Position numbers and translations under genes: made by a program
The notes under the pieces: generated by a model
What the model saw: the letters and a program-made list of their open reading frames with translations, nothing else
Databases searched by the model: none
Told to the model about the DNA's origin: nothing
Shown here: positions 18,823 to 26,683 of the stretch, in pieces
Numbering within the stretch: the first letter of the stretch is position 1
How the letters are laid out: the number at the start of each line of letters is the position of its first letter
Assembly (NCBI RefSeq): GCF_006335145.1
Contig: NZ_VDMN01000001.1
Location: 1,302,001 to 1,366,000, forward strand
Direction of reading: 5' to 3'
Length of the DNA: 64,000 nt
Source of the DNA: Aliirhizobium smilacinae
Lineage (GTDB): Bacteria; Pseudomonadota; Alphaproteobacteria; Rhizobiales; Rhizobiaceae

Positions 18823-19269
18823 GTGGGAAATGCTCTCGTTCCTGAATTTGCCGTTTCCGATTGGTTGAAAAGCCGACGATTTTACTGCGACCTGATCGGC
18901 TTCTCCGTCCGTTACGAAAGACCGGAAGAAGGTTTCTGTTATCTCGAACTCGGCGACGCGGAGCTGATGATCGACCAGATCGGGATAGGCCGCACCTTCA
19001 GCATCGACGGCGCACCCCTGGAAAAGCCGTTCGGGCGCGGTCTCAACCTGCAGATCCGGGTGACTGATGTCGCCGCCATTCTTTGCCGTCTTGCCGAGGC
19101 AGGTATCGATCCATATCTGCCATTGGAGGAAAAGTGGTACCGACGCGATAATCACGAAGTCGGTAACCGTCAATTCGTCGTAACTGATCCCGATGGTTAT
19201 CTGTTGCGGCTGTTCGAGGACCTGGGAGAAAGGCCAATGCCCCATTCAACCGTTTCTGCCGATCAGTAA
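18823..19269 (+). CDS. VOC superfamily protein (bleomycin-resistance/glyoxalase-like)
   Basis: A 148-residue vicinal-oxygen-chelate fold protein resembling bleomycin-binding resistance proteins and glyoxalases. Key elements: EFAVSDWLKSRRFYCDLIGFSVRYERPEEGFCYLELG in the first half and NRQFVVTDPDGYLLRLFEDLG in the second. The GTG at 18823 is chosen because GGAG lies 6 nt upstream; a TTG at 18808 overlapping the GNAT stop codon is the alternative. Whether it sequesters a drug or catalyses a reaction cannot be told from sequence. Confidence 0.85.
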   Translation: MGNALVPEFAVSDWLKSRRFYCDLIGFSVRYERPEEGFCYLELGDAELMIDQIGIGRTFSIDGAPLEKPFGRGLNLQIRVTDVAAILCRLAEAGIDPYLPLEEKWYRRDNHEVGNRQFVVTDPDGYLLRLFEDLGERPMPHSTVSADQ

Positions 19270-19274
19270 CAATC

Positions 19275-19900
19275 ATGGCGGGTGACACATTTACCCTGCA
19301 ATATATCTCACCGGAAACAGATTGCTCCGTGCACGAGCTGCGCTTTCGTGCTGATCCCCAGCTCGTTACTAAAGCCCTCGCAATAGACACGGCCGTGCTG
19401 GCGACACAAATAGTCTATCTCGACGCAGATGATTTGGGCGCTCTTTCGAAGGTCACTGGCCTGTCCCTGCCCGAATGGGCGGGTGAGGTCATATTGAGGC
19501 GGCCTCACCGGATCGATGAAACCCCTATCTCGTCCATACCAATTTCGAATTGCCGCTGATGCTGGATGGTCGCAAGCCATTGACCATTCACAGTGGAGAA
19601 AGAGGTTTTGATCCGTTTGAAACTGGGCGCAGCTGTTTCAGACCCCATGTCGAGAATGGCAGGATCATCGAGCGCATTACTTCCGTTCAAGGTGGCGGCA
19701 GGAGTTTCCTGACCCTCTATTATGCCTTGCCGGGCCAGGAATGGCGGTTTGACGCTTATGACGAGCTGATGAACGGACCTCGCCCTTGGACCGAGGCAAT
19801 GGAGCGACGACTGGGTATGCTGCTCGGTTATACCGACGAGGAATGCGATTGGTGGATCGCCAATGGCTTCAGGCATACATCTCCGATCGCCACTTCTTGA
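19275..19900 (+). pseudogene. Unknown protein gene split by a single-base frameshift
   Basis: Two adjacent frames make sense only as one protein of about 208 residues. The first (from ATG 19275) stops at 19559. From the C4 run at 19522-19525 onward the -1 frame continues smoothly as PYLVHTNFELPLMLDGRKPLTIHSGE... to 19900. Restoring one C would join RPHRIDET to PYLVHTNFE. I do not recognise the family: no signal peptide, membrane segment or known motif is visible, and the C-terminal part is acidic and Trp-rich (EECDWWIANGF). It lies 5 bp after the VOC gene in the same orientation. It could be a real mutation, a sequencing error in a homopolymer, or a phase-variable tract. Confidence 0.7.
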
Positions 19901-19960
19901 CAGGTGAGATGAAACCACCACAGGTGGGCGGCTGATCCTCTTCCTGCAGCACGCCACATC

Positions 19961-20752
19961 ATGACATCCCCCGATCCGATCTCCGCTTTTTTAACCGCAT
20001 GGCTTCCAGGCCATTCGATCGGCGAACCTGCCTTCGTCCTGCTCGCCGCCGTTATCGCAGGGCTTGCACGCGGGTTTTCCGGGTTCGGCGGGGCGTTGAT
20101 CTTCATACCGCTCGCCGGCGCAGCGACGAGCCCGCAGATGGCTTCGGGACTGCTGCTCGTGATCGATTGGGTGATGACACTCGGCATGCTGCCGCAGGGA
20201 TGGCGCAGGGCGAACCGTCGCGACGTCTTCACCATGCTGGCCGGCGCCATTATCGGCGTTCCGGCTGGCGCGGCAATGCTTTCGCTCATGCCGTCGGTGA
20301 CACTACGCTGGATCATTTCCGCTGTCGTCGTCTGCCTGCTGGTCTTCCTGATCTCGGGCTGGCGTTATCATGGTCGGCCGAAAACCTGGCTGACTGTCGG
20401 CGTCGGCGCAATTGCCGGGCTTTTCGGCGGCGCGGCGCAGATGTCCGGCCCGCCGATCGTCGCCTATTGGCTCGGCGGCGCGATCGAACGCAAAACCGTG
20501 CGCGCCAATCTCATCCTCTATTTCGCGCTGGCGAGCGTGCTGTCGGCCACATCCTACATCATCGGAGGAATCCTGACGCTCGACGTTCTGCTGATCGCGC
20601 TGATTGCCGGGCCGGCTTACGGCATCGGACTTTTCTTCGGATCGCGGATGTTCGGGATCGCCAGCGAGACGACGTTCAGGCGCATCTGCTTCGTGCTGAT
20701 CGGGGCTGCCGCGATCATCGGACTTCCCTTGCTCGACGGGTTGCGCCCCTGA
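19961..20752 (+). CDS. TauE/SafE family membrane exporter
   Basis: A 263-residue sulfite exporter TauE/SafE family permease with about seven or eight TM helices. The family signature GFSGFGGALIFIPLAGA follows the first helix, and the repeat in the second half GAIAGLFGGAAQMSGPPIVAYWL is its internal duplicate. Members export sulfite, sulfoacetate or related organic anions; the substrate here is unknown. No sulfur-metabolism gene is adjacent, so the neighbourhood gives no hint. Confidence 0.9.
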   Translation: MTSPDPISAFLTAWLPGHSIGEPAFVLLAAVIAGLARGFSGFGGALIFIPLAGAATSPQMASGLLLVIDWVMTLGMLPQGWRRANRRDVFTMLAGAIIGVPAGAAMLSLMPSVTLRWIISAVVVCLLVFLISGWRYHGRPKTWLTVGVGAIAGLFGGAAQMSGPPIVAYWLGGAIERKTVRANLILYFALASVLSATSYIIGGILTLDVLLIALIAGPAYGIGLFFGSRMFGIASETTFRRICFVLIGAAAIIGLPLLDGLRP

Positions 20753-20831
20753 GATCGCTTGTCATTCAGCAAGACTTAACCGGTGCGGGACTAGCTTTCC
20801 CTATCCGGGGCAAGGACGAATCCGCAGAAAG

Positions 20832-21884
20832 ATGAAGGACAGGGCAAAAGCGATCTGGCGTCGCAACGTCAAACGCTGGCTGATCGGCGCCGGGCTGGAA
20901 GCTTCGGCGCTCGCCACGGGTGCCGGCCTGATGAAGGCCGCACGCGGTTCGGGCGTCATCTTCACGCTGCATCATGTCAGGCCGGAAGCGCCTTCGATCA
21001 TCGGCCCCAACCGGCATCTCGAAGTGACGCCGGAATTTCTCGATCTCGCCATCCGGCAATTGAAGAAACTTGGCTACGATTTCGTGCGCCTGTCGGACGT
21101 GCCGGCGCGGCTTAAAACTCCGTCAGGAAAGCCGTTCGCAGCCTTCACCCTCGATGACGGATACCGCAACAATGCGGAGCATGCGCTACCCGTCTTTGCC
21201 CGGCACGGGGTGCCCTTCACCGTTTTCATCGCGCAGGGGCTGGCAGAACATCGACAACCGCTCTGGTGGGAGATCATCGGCCGGCTGCTGCGCGAGCAGG
21301 ACCGTGTCACTTTCGATTTCGGCCAAGGCCTGGAGACGGTCGATCTCAAGACACCGGTACAGCAGCTCGATACGTTCTTCCGTTTTGCCAGCTATGTCTG
21401 GGCGCGAGAGGAAACAGCGGCCGTCGCAGATCTTTGCGCTCTGGCGGAAAGATACGGTATCGATCCGCTTGCCATGACCCGCGAACTGCTCATGGGACCT
21501 GAGGAGCTCAAGGACTTCGCAGCCCATCCGCTCGTGTCGCTCGGCGCCCATACCGTGACGCATCGCAAGCTTTGCCGATTGACCGCAGAGGAAGCGACCA
21601 GGGAAATGCGCCAGTCGGCCGACTGGCTGGCCGATCTCACCGGCACGCGACCGACTGCAATCGCTTATCCTTACGGAAGCCGCGACGCCGTGGGGCCGCG
21701 GGAATTCCAGACGGCCCGCGATCTCGGTTTTGTGATCGGTCTCACGACACAACCTGGAATGCTGACCGAGGGCGATCTTTCACGACCGACCGCCCTGCCG
21801 CGCGTGTCGCTGAACGGCTATTATCAAAAGCCGCGTTACGTCACCGCGCTCGCCTCCGGCATTCCCTTCGCGCTGAAGCGCTAG
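20832..21884 (+). CDS. Polysaccharide deacetylase (NodB-like) family protein
   Basis: A 350-residue carbohydrate esterase family 4 (NodB homology) protein that would remove N- or O-acetyl groups from a polysaccharide. The catalytic Asp pair is in FAAFTLDDGYRNN; the metal-binding His pair is in GAHTVTHRKL (HxxxH); AYPYGSRD is the third motif. There is no clear signal peptide: the N-terminus is basic (KDRAKAIWRRNVKRWL), suggesting cytoplasmic or membrane-surface action, as with envelope-polysaccharide enzymes. It ends just before a strong hairpin shared with pdxH. Confidence 0.88.
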   Translation: MKDRAKAIWRRNVKRWLIGAGLEASALATGAGLMKAARGSGVIFTLHHVRPEAPSIIGPNRHLEVTPEFLDLAIRQLKKLGYDFVRLSDVPARLKTPSGKPFAAFTLDDGYRNNAEHALPVFARHGVPFTVFIAQGLAEHRQPLWWEIIGRLLREQDRVTFDFGQGLETVDLKTPVQQLDTFFRFASYVWAREETAAVADLCALAERYGIDPLAMTRELLMGPEELKDFAAHPLVSLGAHTVTHRKLCRLTAEEATREMRQSADWLADLTGTRPTAIAYPYGSRDAVGPREFQTARDLGFVIGLTTQPGMLTEGDLSRPTALPRVSLNGYYQKPRYVTALASGIPFALKR

Positions 21885-21900
21885 AGATTTTGTTTTACCC

Positions 21901-21937
21901 AATTCCAGCAAAACCGGTTCCCGCTTTTGCTGGAATT
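21901..21937. terminator. Bidirectional hairpin between polysaccharide deacetylase and pdxH genes
   Basis: A perfect 13-bp stem (AATTCCAGCAAAA at 21901-21913, its complement at 21925-21937) with an 11-nt loop separates convergent genes. The stem has A and T runs on both sides, so it can end transcripts in both directions. Confidence 0.75.
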
Positions 21938-21939
21938 GC

Positions 21940-22560
21940 TCACGGGTACATCCGCACCTTATTCCAATTACCCGCCGGGTCATCGCGGCGGAACTCGACG
22001 CGGTCATGCAGGCGGAATTGGCGGTCGTGCCAGAATTCGATCGATGTCGGACGGATGCGGAAGCCCGACCAGTAGGACGGCCGCGGGATTTCACCGATGG
22101 CATAACGCGCGGCGTATTCGGCGACCGATTTCTCCAGCGCAAAACGTCCTTCAAGCGGACGCGACTGTTTCGAAGCCCATGCGCCGATGCGGCTGCCACG
22201 CGGGCGGGACGCATAATAGGTATCGGCCTCGGCATCGGCGACGACCTCGACCGGACCGCGGATGCGCACCTGACGGCGGAGCGATTTCCAGTGGAAACAC
22301 ATGGCCGCCTTCTTCTGGCCAAGGATTTCCTGCCCCTTCTGGCTTTCGAAATTTGTGTAGAAGACGAAACCCTGCTCATCGAAGCCTTTCAACAGCACCA
22401 TTCGCACGTTAGGCAGGCCATTCTCATCAACCGTTGCAACCGCAACGGCGTTCGGATCGTTAGGCTCGGAGCCCTCCGCATCCTTCAACCAACGGGCGAA
22501 AAGAGCGAATGGTTCAGATTCTTCGGTGAAGTCACCGGTTGTTAACTCACTTCCAGACAT
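21940..22560 (-). CDS. pdxH: Pyridoxamine 5'-phosphate oxidase
   Basis: FMN-dependent oxidase that converts pyridoxine or pyridoxamine 5'-phosphate into pyridoxal 5'-phosphate (vitamin B6 salvage and synthesis). It is 206 residues. Substrate and FMN-binding blocks are present: [61 protein letters not shown], and the C-terminal [26 protein letters not shown]. The C-terminus (WNKVRMYP) differs slightly from the E. coli RLAP end, as is common in rhizobia. Confidence 0.96.
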   Translation of the reverse strand: MSGSELTTGDFTEESEPFALFARWLKDAEGSEPNDPNAVAVATVDENGLPNVRMVLLKGFDEQGFVFYTNFESQKGQEILGQKKAAMCFHWKSLRRQVRIRGPVEVVADAEADTYYASRPRGSRIGAWASKQSRPLEGRFALEKSVAEYAARYAIGEIPRPSYWSGFRIRPTSIEFWHDRQFRLHDRVEFRRDDPAGNWNKVRMYP

Positions 22561-22651
22561 ATTGACTTAATTACTCCCAATCTGCTCGAACATGCCCGAG
22601 ACGAAGCGCCGGACAGGATACAAGGTGTCAGTGATAGCAAAGTGGACCGAA

Positions 22652-23083
22652 ATGACAAAGTGCTGGGGCCGTAAGAGCGGCGCTGCAATTTGCCTCGCCA
22701 CGCTGACGCTGTCGCTTGCGGGATGTACAAGCAGTATGGATTTGTTCGGCGGATCGAGCAAAGTCGATCGGTCGCTTGCAACGGGAACCGTCGCCGGCGC
22801 GCCGCAGTCCGATACGAGCCTTTCCGACGAAGCAACCGTGCGCAACGCGGTCACCTCGGCGGATCTGGCCAAGATGGGCGCCAGCCCCCTTCCCTGGGCC
22901 AATGCCGCGACCGGCAGTGCCGGCGTCGTTTCCGTCATCCACGAAGACAATGCCCAGGGCCGCGTCTGCCGCGCCTTCAAGACCACGCGTCATTCCTACG
23001 AGGGCATCGCCGTGTTTGCCGGCCAGACCTGCATGACGGGAAGCGGCGACTGGATGGTAACCGCCTTCGACAAGCAAGGCTGA
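22652..23083 (+). CDS. Lipoprotein, RT0821/Lpp0805-like surface protein family
   Basis: A 143-residue predicted lipoprotein. The N-terminus MTKCWGRKSG plus hydrophobic AAICLATLTLSLAGC gives a lipobox (LAGC), so the mature protein is lipid-anchored. The C-terminal region PLPWANAATGSAGVVSVI ... CRAFKTTRHSYEGIAVFAGQTCMTGSGDWMV resembles the 17-kDa surface antigen-like domain, with two cysteines likely to form a disulfide. The ATG at 22652 is preferred; an upstream start at 22592 would put 20 extra residues before the signal peptide. It is divergent from pdxH. Confidence 0.78.
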   Translation: MTKCWGRKSGAAICLATLTLSLAGCTSSMDLFGGSSKVDRSLATGTVAGAPQSDTSLSDEATVRNAVTSADLAKMGASPLPWANAATGSAGVVSVIHEDNAQGRVCRAFKTTRHSYEGIAVFAGQTCMTGSGDWMVTAFDKQG

Positions 23084-23331
23084 GCCAAATCGCCACTTTG
23101 AGCGGAATTGTCTCGAAATCCTCCACATCGTTAACTCTTCCTTCACCATGCCTTCGTTGTGAAGCCGCGCTGTAACCACTGATTCAGGACTGCGCCTCTA
23201 CTCTCCAATCTTGAGAAAATCGGAGCAGCGAGCAGTGCATGATGGCCCTGTGTTGCCCGTGATGTGTCGAGTATCGGTAGGTCCGCGATTATGCCGGATC
23301 TGCTATCAAAAGCGTAACCGGTGGTCTCACA

Positions 23332-24477
23332 ATGCGTGATCCCTATTCCATCCTCGGCGTCAGACGAAACGCCGATGCAGACGAAATCAAGGCGGCCTGG
23401 CGGACAAAAGCCAAGACGATCCATCCTGACCAGAATCGCGACGATCCGAGCGCGACGGACCGGTTTGCGGAGGTCGGGCAAGCCTATGAAGTGCTCAAGG
23501 ATCCCGAGCGGCGGCGGCGTTACGACCGTGCAGCCGACATGCACCAGACAATCATGCAGCAGCGTGATGCGGCCGAACGCGCCAAGGCTGCGCGTGCGAA
23601 TGCGGAAAAGGTGATGGAGGAACTGGCACGGACCCAGGCTGCCCGCGCCCAGTCCGAGGCCGCAAAGGCGGATGCGAAGTCCGAGACCGCGAAGGCGAAA
23701 GCCCAGGCAGCGTCTGCCGGACAGACAAAAACACAGGATGGCAAGAAACCGGGTGAAAGCCCCGAGGAAACCATCGAGCGGATTTTCGGCGGTGGGCCTG
23801 AGGCCCGCGAGCGTGCCAGGGAATATCCCGAAACGCCGCCAGAGCCCAAGGCCGCGGAGACCGAGGTGAAGGAAACGCCCGCGCCGGAAGTTCGGCCACC
23901 CCTGCCGCTCATGGCGGTCGATCTGATCGCCAATCTCGTCAAGCGGATCCGTGGCACTGCGCCCGTGCCTGAAAAGGCGCCGGACCTTCTGGTCGAGGCA
24001 AAGGTGACGGTGGCCGAATTCCTGGCGCTGAGGCCCGTGATGATCAAGCTCTCCGACGACAGGGAGATTCGCGTACCGATCGAGAAAGGCGTGACCGACG
24101 GACAGCTGATTCGTCTTTCGGGCCAGGGCCTCAAGCTCCCCAACATGAAACAGGGCGATCTCGTCGTAACGCTGAAGGCGGCCCGCGACGACACCTATAT
24201 CGTCAAAGATTTCGACCTTCACGTCGTGCTGCCCATCTCGCTGCAGGATGCCGTGCTTGGCGGCGAGGCCCGGGTGGAGACGCCATCTGGCCCGCGCTCG
24301 ATCGAAATCCCCAGCTGGTCCGGATCTGACCGGACGGTCAGAATCGAGGGTCTCGGCCTTCACGGTGCTAACGGACGCGGCGATCTCGTGGTCGAACTCA
24401 GGATCGTGCTTCTGGAAAAACCGGATGCCAAGGTCACCGACCTGATGCGGCTGATGCGCGACGGGCTCTATCTGTGA
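23332..24477 (+). CDS. DnaJ-class J-domain protein without zinc finger
   Basis: A 381-residue Hsp40-type co-chaperone. Residues 1-70 form a J domain (DPYSILGVRRNADADEIKAAWRTKAKTIHPDQN) with the HPD triad that stimulates DnaK. Residues about 75-215 are a charged Ala/Glu/Lys-rich linker, probably coiled coil and disordered. Residues about 220-375 resemble the DnaJ C-terminal substrate-binding domains (VTVAEFLALRPVMIKLSDDREIRVPIEKGVTDGQLIRLSGQG). No CxxCxGxG zinc repeats are present, so it is CbpA-like rather than canonical DnaJ. It precedes fabI, an order I know from Rhizobiaceae. Confidence 0.9.
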   Translation: MRDPYSILGVRRNADADEIKAAWRTKAKTIHPDQNRDDPSATDRFAEVGQAYEVLKDPERRRRYDRAADMHQTIMQQRDAAERAKAARANAEKVMEELARTQAARAQSEAAKADAKSETAKAKAQAASAGQTKTQDGKKPGESPEETIERIFGGGPEARERAREYPETPPEPKAAETEVKETPAPEVRPPLPLMAVDLIANLVKRIRGTAPVPEKAPDLLVEAKVTVAEFLALRPVMIKLSDDREIRVPIEKGVTDGQLIRLSGQGLKLPNMKQGDLVVTLKAARDDTYIVKDFDLHVVLPISLQDAVLGGEARVETPSGPRSIEIPSWSGSDRTVRIEGLGLHGANGRGDLVVELRIVLLEKPDAKVTDLMRLMRDGLYL

Positions 24478-24628
24478 AACGGGCCGGCATGGCGGGCGTA
24501 TGACGTCATCCCCAGCCAAGCACCCATTGTTACGCCCTCTTAACAGTAGATGATACGACGCCAGCTTGAACCATGGTGCCGCCTATGCCATAGGCAGCAC
24601 TCAATTTTTTCGTGTCAGGGATTACACA

Positions 24629-25447
24629 ATGGTTCAGGCATCCGGCCTTATGGCAGGCAAGCGCGGGCTCATCATGGGCGTTGCGAACAACCGCTCGATT
24701 GCATGGGGCATTGCCAAGGCCATCGTCGACAATGGCGGCGAAGTTGCATTCACCTACCAGGGCGACGCCCTGAAGAAGCGGGTCGAACCGCTGGCTGCCG
24801 AACTGGGCGCCTTCCTGGCCGGACACTGTGATGTCAGCGACGAAGCGACGATCGACGAGGTGTTCGCCAATATCGAAAAGCACTGGGGCAAGATCGACTT
24901 CATCGTTCACGCCATCGGCTTTTCCGACAAGGACGAGCTGACCGGCCGTTACGTCGATACCTCGGCCGAGAATTTCGCCAAGACGATGCAGATCTCGGTC
25001 TATTCGTTCACCTCCGTTGCACGTCGCGCTGAAAAGCTGATGACCGATGGCGGCTCGATGCTGACGCTGACCTATTACGGCGCTGAAAAGGTCATGCCGA
25101 ACTACAACGTCATGGGCGTTGCCAAGGCTGCACTCGAAGCGAGCGTCAAATATCTCGCCGTCGACCTCGGCCCGAAGAACATCCGCGTCAACGCGATCTC
25201 GGCTGGTCCGATCAAGACGCTTGCGGCATCCGGTATCGGCGATTTCCGTTATATCCTGAAATGGAACGAGTATAATGCACCGCTGCGTCGTACCGTGACC
25301 ATCGAGGAAGTGGGCGATGTCGGTCTCTACATGCTTTCCGACCTGTCCCGTTCGGTCACCGGCGAAGTGCATCATGCCGACAGCGGTTACCACACGATCG
25401 GCATGAAGGCGGTCGATGCTCCCGACATCTCGGTCATCAAAGACTAA
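24629..25447 (+). CDS. fabI: Enoyl-[acyl-carrier-protein] reductase (NADH)
   Basis: FabI catalyses the last reduction of each fatty acid elongation cycle. It is 272 residues from the ATG at 24629 (MVQASGLMAGKRGLIMGVANNRSIAWGIAKA), which has AGGGA about 8 nt upstream; an earlier in-frame ATG at 24566 adds a tail not found in the family. The SDR-type cofactor loop GVANNRSIAWG and the catalytic Tyr-x6-Lys (YNVMGVAKAALE) are present, as is SAGPIKTLAASGI. A phosphatase-like gene follows 15 bp downstream. Rhizobia often carry more than one fabI. Confidence 0.95.
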   Translation: MVQASGLMAGKRGLIMGVANNRSIAWGIAKAIVDNGGEVAFTYQGDALKKRVEPLAAELGAFLAGHCDVSDEATIDEVFANIEKHWGKIDFIVHAIGFSDKDELTGRYVDTSAENFAKTMQISVYSFTSVARRAEKLMTDGGSMLTLTYYGAEKVMPNYNVMGVAKAALEASVKYLAVDLGPKNIRVNAISAGPIKTLAASGIGDFRYILKWNEYNAPLRRTVTIEEVGDVGLYMLSDLSRSVTGEVHHADSGYHTIGMKAVDAPDISVIKD

Positions 25448-25462
25448 TAAAGGATACTTGCC

Positions 25463-26080
25463 GTGCTCATCTATGTGATCCGCCACGGCCAGACGGACTG
25501 GAATGCCGAAGGCCGTCTCCAGGGGCAGAAGGACATTCCGATCAATGCGATCGGGCGTGGACAGGCGACCCGCAACGGAGAGACACTCCGCGACCTCGTC
25601 GGTTCTGCCGACGGGTTCGATTTCGTCGCCAGCCCCCTCTCCCGCACGCGGGAGACCATGGAGCGCGTACGGACTGCCATGGGGCTCGACCCCATGGGCT
25701 ACCGCACCGACGAGCGTCTCAGGGAGCTCTCCTTCGGCGACTGGGAAGGCTTTACCACCGCCGAAATAAAAAAGAGCGTGCCGGAGCGGCTACGCGAACG
25801 GTCAAAAAACAAGTGGAGCTTCATTCCGCCGGGTCCGGATGCCGAGAGCTACGAAATCCTCTCGTGGCGTATCGGGGCATGGCTTGCCTCGCTGAAGGGA
25901 CCGACGATTTCCGTCAGCCATGGCGGGGTGCTGCGGTCGCTTTTTCGCATCATCGGCAATGTCGATGAGAATGAAGCCGCCAACATGCCGATCCATCAGG
26001 ACCGCATCGTCAGGATCGAAATGCACGATAGCGAAGCCAAAGATGGCGCTGCCGCAAAAAGCACGATCGCCTGGATCTGA
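25463..26080 (+). CDS. Histidine phosphatase (phosphoglycerate-mutase-like) protein
   Basis: A 205-residue member of the histidine phosphatase superfamily. The phospho-acceptor motif IRHGQTDWN is at the N-terminus, SPLSRTRETMERV carries the second Arg, the catalytic acid lies in LRELSFGDWEG, and the second His is in VSHGGVLRSL. It starts with GTG 15 bp after fabI. The substrate is uncertain: these proteins include cofactor-dependent mutases and many broad phosphatases, and the length fits the phosphatase group better. Confidence 0.9.
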   Translation: MLIYVIRHGQTDWNAEGRLQGQKDIPINAIGRGQATRNGETLRDLVGSADGFDFVASPLSRTRETMERVRTAMGLDPMGYRTDERLRELSFGDWEGFTTAEIKKSVPERLRERSKNKWSFIPPGPDAESYEILSWRIGAWLASLKGPTISVSHGGVLRSLFRIIGNVDENEAANMPIHQDRIVRIEMHDSEAKDGAAAKSTIAWI

Positions 26081-26134
26081 CACCGACCTGATCGGCCTTC
26101 GAGACGGTTGAAGGCGCCGGCACTGCCTATCGGC

Positions 26135-26395
26135 TTATTGAACGATTTCGAGATCGTCGACGATGCGGCTGCCATCCACCGTCGTGTAGAAGACCAGAAC
26201 CTTCACGCCCGCCTTCAGTCCTTCGAAGTTGAATTCCTCCGGAACCTTGTAGGTCTTGCCGTCATCGAGGGTGAAGCTCAGCGCGTTGACATCCACCGTC
26301 TTGATGGTCGCTTCGATATCGACGCTCTGCGCCCAGCTGTTGAGCGGAGAGAAGATGCTGGCGGTGGCGAGCAGGGTGGCGATGAGCATGCGCAT
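26135..26395 (-). CDS. DUF1344 family exported protein
   Basis: A small 86-residue exported protein: signal peptide MRMLIATLLATASIFSPLNSWA, then about 64 residues with SVDIEATIKTVDVNALSFTLDDGKTYKVPEEFNFEGLKAG, the pattern of the DUF1344 family found mostly in Rhizobiales. It probably folds as a small beta-barrel in the periplasm; the function is unknown. The ATG at 26395 is chosen because the signal peptide begins there. Confidence 0.85.
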   Translation of the reverse strand: MRMLIATLLATASIFSPLNSWAQSVDIEATIKTVDVNALSFTLDDGKTYKVPEEFNFEGLKAGVKVLVFYTTVDGSRIVDDLEIVQ

Positions 26396-26683
26396 CTTGG
26401 AGGCCTTTGATGAGGTCCGTGTGTTTCGTTTCGATGCAAGGATAGCCTTGAGATTGTGGCAAAAGTTGCCCTCGATCATGGCATTTCATGCGCGAAACGA
26501 GGCATTATTATTAACAAAATATCACCAAATACTTTTTTCCACTTTCCACAGCCGTCTGAAAACACGAAAATCAAGTATTACTTAAGCATAATTCAGAACC
26601 CGCATGCCCTTCATCGCGAAATGATAAATTAACTCCCGAACAATACACTATTTCCTGCGTCTCAGGGGTTAACGGAAGGCATT

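Noticed and set aside
19518..19530. Programmed -1 ribosomal frameshift at the split unknown gene
   Set aside because: The local sequence GAA-ACC-CCT does not form the standard X-XXY-YYZ slippery heptamer, and no downstream stimulatory hairpin is obvious. A one-base deletion or sequencing error is simpler.
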